Source of the DNA: Nostoc sp. UHCC 0926
GTDB lineage: Bacteria > Cyanobacteriota > Cyanobacteriia > Cyanobacteriales > Nostocaceae
Length of the DNA stretch: 64,000 bases
NCBI RefSeq assembly: GCF_028623165.1
Contig: NZ_CP117768.1
Location: forward strand, 4,898,001 to 4,962,000
Direction of reading: 5' to 3'
Part shown: one piece after another, positions 32,020-40,690 of the stretch
Numbering within the stretch: position 1 is the first letter of the stretch
How the letters are laid out: the number at the start of each line of letters is the position of its first letter
Notes under the pieces: generated by a model
Databases searched by the model: none
What the model was told of the DNA's origin: nothing
The model's input: the letters and a program-made list of their open reading frames with translations, nothing else
Program-made: the position numbers and the translations under genes

Positions 32020-32892
32020 ATGACTTTATTGATCGCACATTTAGGGCCTCCCGGCACTTACGCAGAACAAGCTGCTGTTCTTTATGTCAACTGGTTGAGC
32101 AAAAGTACGGGAGTTGAAGCTACGTTATGTCCCTATCCCACCATCTCCCAATCACTGCACGCCGTTGCTGATGGTCAAGCCCAGTTGGCTGTTGTGCCAG
32201 TGGAAAATTCTATTGAAGGGAGTGTTACCACAACACTGGATACACTATGGCAGTTGGACAATTTGCAAATTCAGTTGGCTTTGGTATTACCCATTGCCCA
32301 TATGTTAATTTCTTGCGCGTCTAGCTTAGATAGGATTAAAACTGTTTACTCTCACCCACAAGCTTTGGCACAATGTCAGGGATGGTTAGAGCGGTTTCTT
32401 CCGACTGTACAGATTATTCCCAGCAATTCCACAACCGAAGCGCTACAGGGATTGGAGCAAGACACAACAACGGCAGCGATCGCCTCTAGTAGAGCAGCTC
32501 AACTCTACAACCTGCCCATACTTGCCAGTAACATCAACGACTATCCAGAAAACTTTACTCGTTTTTGGGTAGTAAGTCAGGGTGAAGCGGACGCTGGATA
32601 TCAGGCATCAACAACAGGTGTCAGTCACACATCGCTAGCTTTTAGTATGCCTGCCAACACACCCGGAGCATTGGTCAAACCTTTGCAAATATTTGCTCAA
32701 CTAGGGATTAACCTCAGCCGGATTGAATCTCGTCCGACGAAGCGATCGCTAGGCGAATACTTGTTTTTCATGGATCTAGAAGTGGATGCCAAGGAAGCAG
32801 AAATGCAATCTGCTTTAGCAGAATTAAGTATCCACACAGAGATTTTAAAAATTCTTGGCGCTTACAATGTTTTGCCGATCAGCGCTCTTTAA
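32020..32892 (+). CDS. pheA: Prephenate dehydratase
   Basis: Converts prephenate to phenylpyruvate in phenylalanine synthesis. The 290 residues comprise the PDT domain (LGPPGTYAEQAAVLYVN at the start; AVVPVENSIEGSV; ITEAL-type stretch NSTTEALQGL; ENFTRFWVVS with the catalytic Thr-Arg-Phe) and a C-terminal ACT domain (about 205-285; ALVKPLQIFAQLGINLSRIE followed by SRPTKRSLGEYLFFMDL) for allosteric inhibition by phenylalanine. No chorismate mutase domain is fused, as usual in cyanobacteria. Monocistronic. Confidence 0.95.
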   Translation: MTLLIAHLGPPGTYAEQAAVLYVNWLSKSTGVEATLCPYPTISQSLHAVADGQAQLAVVPVENSIEGSVTTTLDTLWQLDNLQIQLALVLPIAHMLISCASSLDRIKTVYSHPQALAQCQGWLERFLPTVQIIPSNSTTEALQGLEQDTTTAAIASSRAAQLYNLPILASNINDYPENFTRFWVVSQGEADAGYQASTTGVSHTSLAFSMPANTPGALVKPLQIFAQLGINLSRIESRPTKRSLGEYLFFMDLEVDAKEAEMQSALAELSIHTEILKILGAYNVLPISAL

Positions 32893-32933
32893 TCATTCGT
32901 CATTTGCCACAAGTTATGACTGAGGACTACTCA

Positions 32934-33581
32934 TCATTTTTCATTAAATGTGTCTTTGAGAACAGCGCGAGCTGCCAGGTGATTCCGAGTAGAAGTTAAA
33001 ATTTCTGCTTCCCGCTCTAAACGAGTTGCAGTATCTTGCATTTCTAACAATAACTGCTGCTCTGGGGCGACACCGTAAAGGTTACTGGCTACCCAATAAG
33101 ATAACTCTGTTGGCAGGTCAGGCAAATCTTCTGGCAGTTCGATATTTTGTTCGGTTAATTTGGCTGATAGACGCACAACATCTCGCAGTAGTTGTTCTAC
33201 TTCAGTTGACAAAGGACGCAAATCTTTAGTTGGTGGTTGGTCTTCAATCCACTCAACTAAGCCAACGCGGTATGGCTTTTCACGAACATACTCTAATACA
33301 CGAAATCTTTGCTGCCCTAAAGTCAACATCTTAATCCGATCATCTGGCAGCCGTTGATGATGAACGATTTCCGCACAGCAACCAGTGTTTGCAATTGTAC
33401 CTTTGACTGGATCAACCATTAAAACACCGAACCTGCGATCGCTTTCCAAAATCGTGTTCATCATGATTCGGTAGCGAAATTCAAAGATGTGCAGAGGCAA
33501 TGGTCTGGTAGGAAACAGAACTAGTTCAGGTAAGGGGAACAGAGGTAGTTCGCGAACTGCAATTTTAGAAGATGATGTCAT
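32934..33581 (-). CDS. LON peptidase N-terminal domain protein
   Basis: A 215-residue protein consisting of a Lon substrate-binding domain (ELPLFPLPELVLFPTRPLPL, HIFEFRYRIMMNTIL, RFGVLMVDPVKGTIA, CCAEIVHHQRLPDDRIKMLT) without the AAA+ ATPase or protease parts of Lon. Such stand-alone domains are common in cyanobacteria and plastids, and their role is unknown; a chaperone or adaptor task is guessed. The C-terminal helical half (EQLLRDVVRLSAKLTEQNIE) is also typical. Start ATG 33581. Confidence 0.9.
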   Translation of the reverse strand: MTSSSKIAVRELPLFPLPELVLFPTRPLPLHIFEFRYRIMMNTILESDRRFGVLMVDPVKGTIANTGCCAEIVHHQRLPDDRIKMLTLGQQRFRVLEYVREKPYRVGLVEWIEDQPPTKDLRPLSTEVEQLLRDVVRLSAKLTEQNIELPEDLPDLPTELSYWVASNLYGVAPEQQLLLEMQDTATRLEREAEILTSTRNHLAARAVLKDTFNEK

Positions 33582-33670
33582 TGTTAGCTTGGTATAAACT
33601 TAATCTTTAAAATTTCTTTTTCTCTGCTTTTCCCGTTCTTTGTCTACATTCTATCATTTGTTTCCTAGCT

Positions 33671-33704
33671 AAATAAAAGCCCTGAGATATATTTCTTCAG
33701 GGCT
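33671..33704 (-). terminator. Terminator of the str operon (after rpsJ)
   Basis: An 8-bp stem (AGCCCTGA 33678-33685 with TCAGGGCT 33697-33704). On the minus strand it is followed by TTTTATTT. It sits 62 nt beyond the rpsJ stop. Confidence 0.82.
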
Positions 33705-33765
33705 ATGTAAATATTCATACTAATATCATTTGTCTGAGTACTAATGACTAATGACTAATGACTAA

Positions 33766-34083
33766 TTAAAGTTTGACTTCGATATCTACACCCGATGGTA
33801 GATCCAATTTCATCAGGGCATCAATAGTCTTAGAAGAAGGCTGGTAAATGTCAATAATCCGGCGATGAGTACGGGTTTCAAAGTGTTCTCGTGAATCTTT
33901 ATCTACGTGAGGCGATCGCAGCACACAATAGATCCGGCGTTTTGTTGGTAAAGGAATTGGGCCTATGGCTGTAGCATTGGTGCGGTTAGCTGTGTCTACA
34001 ATCTTCTCGCAAGATGTGTCCAATAAGCGTCGGTCAAAAGCCTGTAAGCGAATTCTAATCTTCTGCTGCTGTAGAGTTGCCAT
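33766..34083 (-). CDS. rpsJ: 30S ribosomal protein S10
   Basis: The 105-residue small-subunit protein (also the NusE antitermination factor), with KIRIRLQAFDRRLLDTSCEK, GPIPLPTKRRIYCVLRSPHV and REHFETRTHRRIIDI matching S10 fully. ATG 34083 gives MATLQQQKIRIRLQ, the normal cyanobacterial N-terminus; the longer frame to 34152 is spacer. It ends the str operon behind tuf, a gene order kept in cyanobacteria (rpsL-rpsG-fusA-tuf-rpsJ). Confidence 0.97.
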   Translation of the reverse strand: MATLQQQKIRIRLQAFDRRLLDTSCEKIVDTANRTNATAIGPIPLPTKRRIYCVLRSPHVDKDSREHFETRTHRRIIDIYQPSSKTIDALMKLDLPSGVDIEVKL

Positions 34084-34197
34084 CTTTAATTGTCCAGGTT
34101 CTGCGTAATTAGGGGATGTAGTTGCAGGGTAAAGGTTACAGAAAACTATCACCTGTCCCCTGTAACCTATTACCTTATTTATAGAGGGAAGAGAAAG

Positions 34198-34227
34198 GAG
34201 CAGAGAGGCATTATACCATCTCTGCTC
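34198..34227. terminator. Hairpin between tuf and rpsJ
   Basis: GAGCAGAGA pairs with TCTCTGCTC over a 12-nt loop. There is only a weak pyrimidine run on the minus strand, so it may act as an attenuator or processing site rather than full termination between tuf and rpsJ. Confidence 0.5.
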
Positions 34228-34249
34228 CTTTATTATGAGCGAAAAGGTA

Positions 34250-35479
34250 CTACTTTAGAATTTTGGAGACGACACCAGCACCAATGGTGCGCCCACCTTC
34301 GCGGATAGCGAAGCGCATTCCTTGTTCAATAGCGATCGCGTTAATCAATTCTACAGTCACCTTGATGCGATCGCCTGGCATCACCATTTCCACCTCAGTG
34401 CCATCATCAGCAGTGAAGGCTCTAATCGTGCCGGTTACATCCGTTGTCCGCACGTAGAACTGGGGACGGTAGCCAGCAAAAAATGGAGTCTTGCGACCAC
34501 CTTCTTTTTCGGTTAGGACGTACACTTCACCTTCAAATTGAAGGTGAGGTTTAATTGAACCTGGTTTGGCAATGACCATACCTCGTTCAATATCAGCCTT
34601 TTGGATACCCCGGAGTAGTACCCCGGCGTTATCCCCAGCCATACCTTGGTCAAGACTCTTCTTGAACATTTCAATACCAGTTACGGTAGTGGCGCGAGTG
34701 TCTCTAATACCCACTAGTTCAACGTTATCGCCAACTTTGACTATACCCCGCTCAATCCGACCGGTGGCGACAGTACCACGACCTGTGATGGAGAATACGT
34801 CTTCTACAGCCATCAGGAAGGGTTTATCCACATCCCGCTCAGGGGTGGGGATGAAAGAATCTACAGCATCCATCAATTCGTAGATTTTGTCTACCCATTC
34901 ATTTTCACCCCGTTGGGTCTTGGGATTCTTGGTCATTACTTCAAGAGCTTGCAGACCAGATCCTTTGATAATGGGGATATCATCACCAGGGAAATCGTAG
35001 CTGGTAAGTAATTCTCTCAGTTCTAGTTCCACTAGTTCTAAGAGTTCTGGGTCATCCATCAAGTCTTCCTTATTCAAGAAGACGACCAGACTGGGAACGC
35101 CTACCTGTTTTGCCAACAGGATGTGTTCGCGGGTTTGGGGCATAGGACCATCGGTAGCAGCAACTACGAGGATGCCACCATCCATCTGAGCAGCGCCAGT
35201 GATCATGTTCTTCACATAGTCAGCGTGTCCAGGGCAGTCTACGTGAGCATAGTGCCGACTAGCAGTTTCATACTCAACGTGAGCGGTATTGATGGTAATA
35301 CCCCGTGCCTTTTCTTCTGGCGCGTTATCGATTTGATCGTAGCCTTTAGCTATAGCTTGACCCATAGCCGCCAAGGTCATAGTGATGGCTGCTGTTAACG
35401 TGGTTTTACCGTGGTCAACGTGGCCAATGGTACCGATATTGATGTGGGGTTTATTCCTTTCAAACTTTGCGCGTGCCAT
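34250..35479 (-). CDS. tuf: Translation elongation factor Tu
   Basis: GTPase carrying aminoacyl-tRNA to the ribosome. The 409 residues match the cyanobacterial form, about 15 longer than E. coli EF-Tu. G1 GHVDHGKTT, G2 ARGITINTAHVEYE, G3 DCPGHADYVKNMITG, G4 FLNKED and G5 GSGLQAL are intact, as are domains II and III (GRGTVATGRIERGIVKVGD; GYRPQFYVRTTDVTG). It is 23 nt downstream of fusA, hence the same transcript. Confidence 0.98.
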   Translation of the reverse strand: MARAKFERNKPHINIGTIGHVDHGKTTLTAAITMTLAAMGQAIAKGYDQIDNAPEEKARGITINTAHVEYETASRHYAHVDCPGHADYVKNMITGAAQMDGGILVVAATDGPMPQTREHILLAKQVGVPSLVVFLNKEDLMDDPELLELVELELRELLTSYDFPGDDIPIIKGSGLQALEVMTKNPKTQRGENEWVDKIYELMDAVDSFIPTPERDVDKPFLMAVEDVFSITGRGTVATGRIERGIVKVGDNVELVGIRDTRATTVTGIEMFKKSLDQGMAGDNAGVLLRGIQKADIERGMVIAKPGSIKPHLQFEGEVYVLTEKEGGRKTPFFAGYRPQFYVRTTDVTGTIRAFTADDGTEVEMVMPGDRIKVTVELINAIAIEQGMRFAIREGGRTIGAGVVSKILK

Positions 35480-35502
35480 GAATGCTCATTTCCTTATTTT
35501 AA

Positions 35503-37581
35503 CTAAGCGTTCCCTTTGCTTTTAGCAATGATAGTTTCAGCTACGCTGCGAGGCACCTCTTCGTAGTGGCTGAACTCCATCGTGAAGATACCCCGACCTT
35601 GCGTCTTCGACCGGATATCAGTGGCGTAGCCAAACATGGTCGCCAGTGGAACTTTGGATGCGACCTTAGCAAGTCCCTGTTCAGTGCTTTGGCTTTCAAT
35701 CTGCCCTCGGCGGGAGATCAGGTCGCCAATGACGTTCCCGATATAGTCTTCAGGAACTTCAACCTCAACTTTCATCATAGGCTCTAAAAGGACGGGTGAA
35801 GCTTTCAGCACAGCCTCTTTCATCGCCATTGAGCCAGCGATTTTGAAAGCCATTTCCGAAGAGTCTACATCGTGGTATGACCCATCTGTTAGCGTCGCTT
35901 TGACGTCAATCAACGGATATCCAGCCAAGACACCAGATTCGCAGCTTTCTTTCATTCCTTGTTCTGCGGGGCCAATATACTCTTTAGGTACTGTACCACC
36001 AACAATTTTGGAGACGAATTCAAAGCCAGTACCAGGTTCTCCTGGTTCCAAATCGATCACAACGTGACCGTATTGACCTTTACCACCACTTTGACGGATG
36101 AACTTGCCTTCCACCTTGGAGACACGTTTCCGAATCGTTTCGCGGTAAGCTACTTGTGGCGCACCGACATTCGCTTCCACTTTGAATTCTCGTAACATCC
36201 GGTCTACTAGAATTTCTAGGTGGAGTTCTCCCATCCCTGCGATCACGGTTTGGTTTGTTTCCGGATCGACGTGGACACGGAAGGTGGGGTCTTCTTCTGA
36301 GAGAGATTGCAGAGCCTTGGACAGTTTGTCCATGTCGTTCTTGGTTTTGGGTTCAACCGCCACCGAGATCACAGGCTCAGGAATGAATAGGGATTCCAGA
36401 ATTACTGGCGATCCTTCATCACAGATTGTGTCACCTGTCAAGGTGTCTTTCAATCCAAGAGCTGCTCCCAAATCACCCGCTCGCAGTTCATCGACATCTT
36501 GCCGATCATCTGCCTTCATTAGAACTAAGCGGGAAATTCGTTCTTTTTTATTCTTACTAGCGTTGAGGACGTAGCTGCCCTTTTTCAGAACACCAGAATA
36601 AACGCGAACAAATGTGAGGCGACCGTAAGGGTCAGCCATAATCTTGAATGCCAGAGCCGCTAGGGGTTCGCTGTCATCAGCCCGCCGCTCAACAGTATCG
36701 CCATTCGCCAGTAAGCCTTGAATTGGAGGCACTTCACTTGGTGCTGGCAGGTAATCTACAACAGCATCCAGCATCAACTGCACGCCTTTGTTTTTGAATG
36801 CTGAACCGCAAAGTACTGGCACAATTGTCCCGGCAATTGTTCCTTTACGCAGGGCAGTCCGAACTTCCTGTTCTGTAAGTTCTTCGCCATCGAAGTACTT
36901 AGTCATCAGAGCATCATCGGTTTCTGCTGCCGCTTCTATTAGCTTGGTGCGGTATTCTTCTACCTGCGCTTGCAATTCTTCTGGGATATCGGTTTCCTGG
37001 ATATCGGTTCCTTGGTCATTGGCGTAAATATACGCACGTTGCCGTACGAGGTCAACGATACCTTGGAAGTCGTTTTCACTACCGATTGGTAGTTGAATGG
37101 CGATCGCATTCGCCCGCAGGCGATCGCGGATTTGCTCGTGAACTTTATAAAAGTTCGCTCCAGTCCGATCCATCTTGTTGATAAAGGCTATCCGAGGAAC
37201 TTTGTAGCGTTCTGCTTGACGCCACACTGTCTCGGACTGCGGTTGCACGCCGCCCACAGAACAAAATACTGCGATTACACCATCCAACACGCGCATGGAA
37301 CGCTCAACTTCAATTGTGAAGTCTACGTGACCCGGAGTATCGATAATGTTAATTTGATGATCTTTCCAACTGGTACTGATAGCAGCCGCAGTAATGGTAA
37401 TTCCCCGCTCCCGCTCCTGCTCCATCCAGTCTGTGACGGCAGTTCCTTCATGAACTTCGCCAATTTTATGAATTATCCCAGAGTAAAATAATATTCTCTC
37501 TGTTGTTGTTGTTTTGCCCGCATCTATATGCGCCGCAATTCCAATGTTGCGTACTTTCTCTAGCGGGATCGTGCGTGCCAC
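35503..37581 (-). CDS. fusA: Translation elongation factor G
   Basis: The translocation GTPase, 692 residues. G1 AAHIDAGKTTTTERIL, G2 ERGITITAAAIS, G3 DTPGHVDFTIEVERS and G4 AFINKMDRTGANF are followed by domains II-V (GDTICDEGSPVILESLFIPE, GMGELHLEILVDRM, SGGKGQYGHVVIDL, YIGNVIGDLISRRGQIE). No sign of the mitochondrial or LepA variants. It is the third gene of the str operon; 138 nt separate it from rpsG upstream. Confidence 0.98.
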   Translation of the reverse strand: MARTIPLEKVRNIGIAAHIDAGKTTTTERILFYSGIIHKIGEVHEGTAVTDWMEQERERGITITAAAISTSWKDHQINIIDTPGHVDFTIEVERSMRVLDGVIAVFCSVGGVQPQSETVWRQAERYKVPRIAFINKMDRTGANFYKVHEQIRDRLRANAIAIQLPIGSENDFQGIVDLVRQRAYIYANDQGTDIQETDIPEELQAQVEEYRTKLIEAAAETDDALMTKYFDGEELTEQEVRTALRKGTIAGTIVPVLCGSAFKNKGVQLMLDAVVDYLPAPSEVPPIQGLLANGDTVERRADDSEPLAALAFKIMADPYGRLTFVRVYSGVLKKGSYVLNASKNKKERISRLVLMKADDRQDVDELRAGDLGAALGLKDTLTGDTICDEGSPVILESLFIPEPVISVAVEPKTKNDMDKLSKALQSLSEEDPTFRVHVDPETNQTVIAGMGELHLEILVDRMLREFKVEANVGAPQVAYRETIRKRVSKVEGKFIRQSGGKGQYGHVVIDLEPGEPGTGFEFVSKIVGGTVPKEYIGPAEQGMKESCESGVLAGYPLIDVKATLTDGSYHDVDSSEMAFKIAGSMAMKEAVLKASPVLLEPMMKVEVEVPEDYIGNVIGDLISRRGQIESQSTEQGLAKVASKVPLATMFGYATDIRSKTQGRGIFTMEFSHYEEVPRSVAETIIAKSKGNA

Positions 37582-37719
37582 AGCTACCTCCTATAGTTTT
37601 TGCCTCATGATATCTTGTATATTACTCTTTGTTAAGATTCTATACTTTTAGGGAAAACCGTCTTTTTTTTGTAAATCTACGATATAAAGCTTCGGGAGGG
37701 CGATATATCGTTTTTCTAC

Positions 37720-38190
37720 TTAGTAACGATAATGTGCAAATGCCTTGTTAGCTTCCGCCATCCGGTGCGTTTCTTCCCGTTTCCGAATCGCATTTCCAGT
37801 TTCGTTAGCAGCATCCATTAACTCATTTGCCAGTTTGCTTGCCATTGTCCGGCCTGGTCTAGACCGGGAATATTGCACTAACCAACGCAACGCTAGGGTA
37901 GTGCCCCGTTCTGAACGCACTTCCATTGGTACTTGGTAGGTTGCTCCGCCAACTCGCCTAGCTTTTACTTCTACTAAAGGCGTGGCATTTCGCACTGCTC
38001 TTTCAAAGGTTTCCAAGGCAGCGCTACCAGTGCGTTCCTCAATAGTTTTTAATGCTTCATAAACAATCCGTGCAGCAAGTGATTTCTTGCCATGACGCAT
38101 GATCCGCCTGATAATCATGCTCACAAGGCGACTGTTATATACGGAGTCAGACGGAACTGGGCGCCTTTGAATAACACCACGACGAGACAT
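37720..38190 (-). CDS. rpsG: 30S ribosomal protein S7
   Basis: The 156-residue primary rRNA-binding protein of the 30S head: MSRRGVIQRRPVPSDSVYNS, VSMIIRRIMRHGKKSLAARI, VEVKARRVGGATYQVPMEV and GRTMASKLANELMDAANETG are all present. In other bacteria S7 represses its own operon. Here it is separated from rpsL by an unusually long spacer carrying repeats. Confidence 0.97.
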   Translation of the reverse strand: MSRRGVIQRRPVPSDSVYNSRLVSMIIRRIMRHGKKSLAARIVYEALKTIEERTGSAALETFERAVRNATPLVEVKARRVGGATYQVPMEVRSERGTTLALRWLVQYSRSRPGRTMASKLANELMDAANETGNAIRKREETHRMAEANKAFAHYRY

Positions 38191-38744
38191 ACTTCACCTT
38201 TAATTCGGAATTGGCAACGAAATTATATGCTATCAGACACCGGAAACTAAAAGCGGTGGAACCCAACCCTCAGACTTCCTCATTTTTTTCGACAGTTGCA
38301 GCGAGGCTGACCTATCTACTGCCAATTTTTGATTTTTGATTTTTGATTTTGGATTAAAAGTTTTCGGTATATGTTCCGATCGCAAGGGTCGGAACAAATC
38401 AAAAATCAAGAGTCTGTAAGCCTTATCCCCTTGTGGGTTCGACCAATCCAAAATCGCAAATCGCAAATCTAAAATTGTTTGACCTGCTACCTGCAACTAA
38501 ATACTCAAGGCGACAAGATTGTAAACCTTAATGTCCAGATGAGAATTCTGCTGTCAGTTACAGCCTTCTCCTCAGAACTTCTACACTTGCTCGCTTAGTG
38601 TAGGTATAGCTTGCTTGATTTTTTGAAACAGACTTTACCAGCCTTCATAACTGCTGTTAGAACACAGAGCCTGATAGTTTTTTTGTCCTTCAGCGCTTCT
38701 AAGCTAGACGATTAATCGTGTTGGATGCGATTAATCGCCTAATT
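38191..38744. repeat. 554-bp rpsL-rpsG spacer with repeat clusters
   Basis: Heptamer-like repeats (TTTTTGATTTTTGATTTTTG, about 38322-38350), an inverted CAAAATCGCAAATCGCAAATC block (38449-38470), and CGATTAATCG palindromes at 38708-38738. An open frame at 38233-38496 is a repeat artefact. Expanded repeats inside an operon core are unusual. Confidence 0.6.
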
Positions 38745-39128
38745 TTATTTTTTCGCTTCTTTGGGACGCTTGGTTCCATACTTGGAACGGCCTTGCTTGC
38801 GGTCTTTGACTCCGGCTGTATCTAGGGTGCCACGGATAATGTGGTATCTCACGCCTGGTAAGTCCTTAACCCGACCGCCACGAATCATCACAACTGAGTG
38901 TTCTTGTAAGTTGTGACCAATGCCTGGAATGTAAGCTGTAACTTCAAATCCAGAGGTAAGTCTTACTCTTGCTACTTTGCGTAGAGCTGAGTTAGGCTTT
39001 TTTGGTGTAGTCGTGTATACTCTGGTACAAACTCCCCGACGTTGGGGACATTGCTTCAGAGCCGGGGACTTGGTTTTCTGACGCGCTTGTTCGCGCTCAT
39101 TACGTATTAGCTGCTGTATTGTTGGCAT
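38745..39128 (-). CDS. rpsL: 30S ribosomal protein S12
   Basis: The 127-residue decoding-centre protein, site of streptomycin-resistance mutations. MPTIQQLIRNEREQARQKTK, RRGVCTRVYTTTPKKPNSAL (with Lys43-equivalent in TPKKPNS, the sensitive form) and LPGVRYHIIRGTLDTAGVKD are intact. First gene of the str operon; about 300 bp of spacer lie upstream and hold its promoter. Confidence 0.98.
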   Translation of the reverse strand: MPTIQQLIRNEREQARQKTKSPALKQCPQRRGVCTRVYTTTPKKPNSALRKVARVRLTSGFEVTAYIPGIGHNLQEHSVVMIRGGRVKDLPGVRYHIIRGTLDTAGVKDRKQGRSKYGTKRPKEAKK

Positions 39129-39428
39129 GAGTTACAGCGCGTAAAGCTGCTTATATGTCTAAGTTTTAACAAATCCTGATTATATCGTTTTTTATGGTTT
39201 TATGTCAATTGTGATTTTTCCTTTGTTATTGGCAAATGATCACTAATTAACGACTATGAACAATTCGTGATTACTTTATGGATGGGGATTTAGACCCCAA
39301 CCATAACTTTGTCAACCTTCAATCCAAGTCTCTGACTCTGACCCGTTTTTTAATTACGTTAGCGAGTCCGCGAACGCAAGAGGTTTCCTAGAGAGCGTCA
39401 TTACAAATTACGAATTAGTAATTATTTG
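39129..39428. other. 300-bp spacer upstream of rpsL
   Basis: Leader/promoter region of the str operon, ending behind the sufA-type gene. It contains GTTAGCGAGTCCGCGAACGC (39358-39377), one of the short repeats common in Nostoc spacers. No gene seen. Confidence 0.35.
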
Positions 39429-39755
39429 TTAACTAGTTATGGAGAAGGAATTGCCACAGCCACAGGTAGCGATCGCCTGGGGATTATGGAAGCGAAAACC
39501 ACCACCCATTAAGTCTTCTGAATAATCCACCCTCAAACCGTTGAGGTAATTTAAGCTTGCTTTGTCTATGACTACTTGAATCTCATCCAAGTCGAAAACC
39601 TGGTCGCCAACTTTTATTGCTTCATCGAAGGACATATCATAAAAAAAACCGGAACAACCACCTGGTTTTACTGCCAATCGAAACAAGACATTTGGCTGCT
39701 GCTTGGACTTGATTCGCCCAATCTCACTCACGGCTGCTTGACTCAGATGAATCAT
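39429..39755 (-). CDS. Iron-sulfur cluster assembly accessory protein (SufA/IscA type)
   Basis: A 108-residue A-type carrier for iron-sulfur clusters with the three conserved cysteines: Cys34 in KPGGCSGF and Cys98/Cys100 in TCGCGNSF. The core VVIDKASLNYLNGLRVDYSE and DLMGGGFRFHNPQA is also typical. ATG 39755 (MIHLSQAAVSEI) is preferred over an upstream TTG at 39773. No other suf gene is near. Cyanobacteria have a SufA and an IscA homologue, and I cannot tell which this is. Confidence 0.9.
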   Translation of the reverse strand: MIHLSQAAVSEIGRIKSKQQPNVLFRLAVKPGGCSGFFYDMSFDEAIKVGDQVFDLDEIQVVIDKASLNYLNGLRVDYSEDLMGGGFRFHNPQAIATCGCGNSFSITS

Positions 39756-39999
39756 GGAACTCGTTTTTTGCAATAGAATATCCCATCTTCATTTTATAGA
39801 TGAGTTGGCCCTGGCTTGTGTAAAATTCCAAATTACCGAAGGCATGAGCGCGATCGCTATTACTACATTTATAGCACAACATGCTTCAGTCCCCACCTTA
39901 ACTAGGTAGGGACATCTGGGGTGTAGTAGTTACCAAAGACGGTTTGCCCAAAAATCTATTCAGTTTTGGAATTAGAGCTTTAATAACATTCTTTTGGTT

Positions 40000-40419
40000 T
40001 TAATCCTTAGTACGGGCATAGTCATCTTGGTAGCGAATAATGTCATCCTCTCCCAAATATTCGCCATTTTGCACTTCAATCAACACCAAGGGGATCACGC
40101 CAGGATTCTCTAAACGATGAGATGTACATTGGGGTACATAAGTTGACTCATTATTACTCAGTAGTACTTCTAGCTCACCACAAGTTACCCTAGCTGTACC
40201 AGATACGACAATCCAGTGTTCGCTGCGGTGGTGGTGCATTTGTAGACTGAGGCGGTGTCCGGGTTTAACTTCGATGCGCTTGATTTTGTATCCGCGCCCT
40301 TCTTCTAAAACTGTAAAAGCACCCCAAGGACGTAACTCAGTTGCAGCAACGCCTCTGGAAGTGATAGTTGAAGGTAGGTGTAGAGTGTCAGTCTGTGTAG
40401 TTTCTTGATATCGAGCCAT
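40000..40419 (-). CDS. Mannose-6-phosphate isomerase, cupin (type II C-terminal) protein
   Basis: A 139-residue cupin equivalent to the C-terminal domain of bifunctional ManC/PMI type II enzymes: ELRPWGAFTVLEEGRGYKIK, VKPGHRLSLQMHHHRSEHWI (metal-binding His), VVSGTARVTCGE, STYVPQCTSHRLENPG. It would isomerise mannose-6-phosphate and fructose-6-phosphate for GDP-mannose and polysaccharide synthesis. ATG 40419 is chosen because GAGGT stands 6-7 nt upstream; the ATG at 40440 has no such site. No guanylyltransferase domain is fused here. Confidence 0.87.
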   Translation of the reverse strand: MARYQETTQTDTLHLPSTITSRGVAATELRPWGAFTVLEEGRGYKIKRIEVKPGHRLSLQMHHHRSEHWIVVSGTARVTCGELEVLLSNNESTYVPQCTSHRLENPGVIPLVLIEVQNGEYLGEDDIIRYQDDYARTKD

Positions 40420-40690
40420 AGTTACCTCATTTGAAGACATAACAAACCATCGGTACTCTTAACTATTGATAAAAAATCTGGCGCTATGTTGCAACGTTGG
40501 AAATCAGCAATTTTGTCGCACTTTGATAAACATAGCAAAGTCAGACGTAATGGTGTAAATCATCACTACTAAAACTCTTGTATCTACACCAAGTCTTCAT
40601 CAAGCAAAATGATACCTTGTTCTAAACTTTAAAAAAAAGATGGGACATTAGTGATTAATAGACTTCACTTCCCTATTCCCTACTCCCTGA

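Noticed and set aside
38233..38496. 87-codon minus-strand frame between rpsL and rpsG
   Set aside because: Made of heptamer and palindrome repeats (DLRFAILDW, FNPKSKIKNQK); not a protein.
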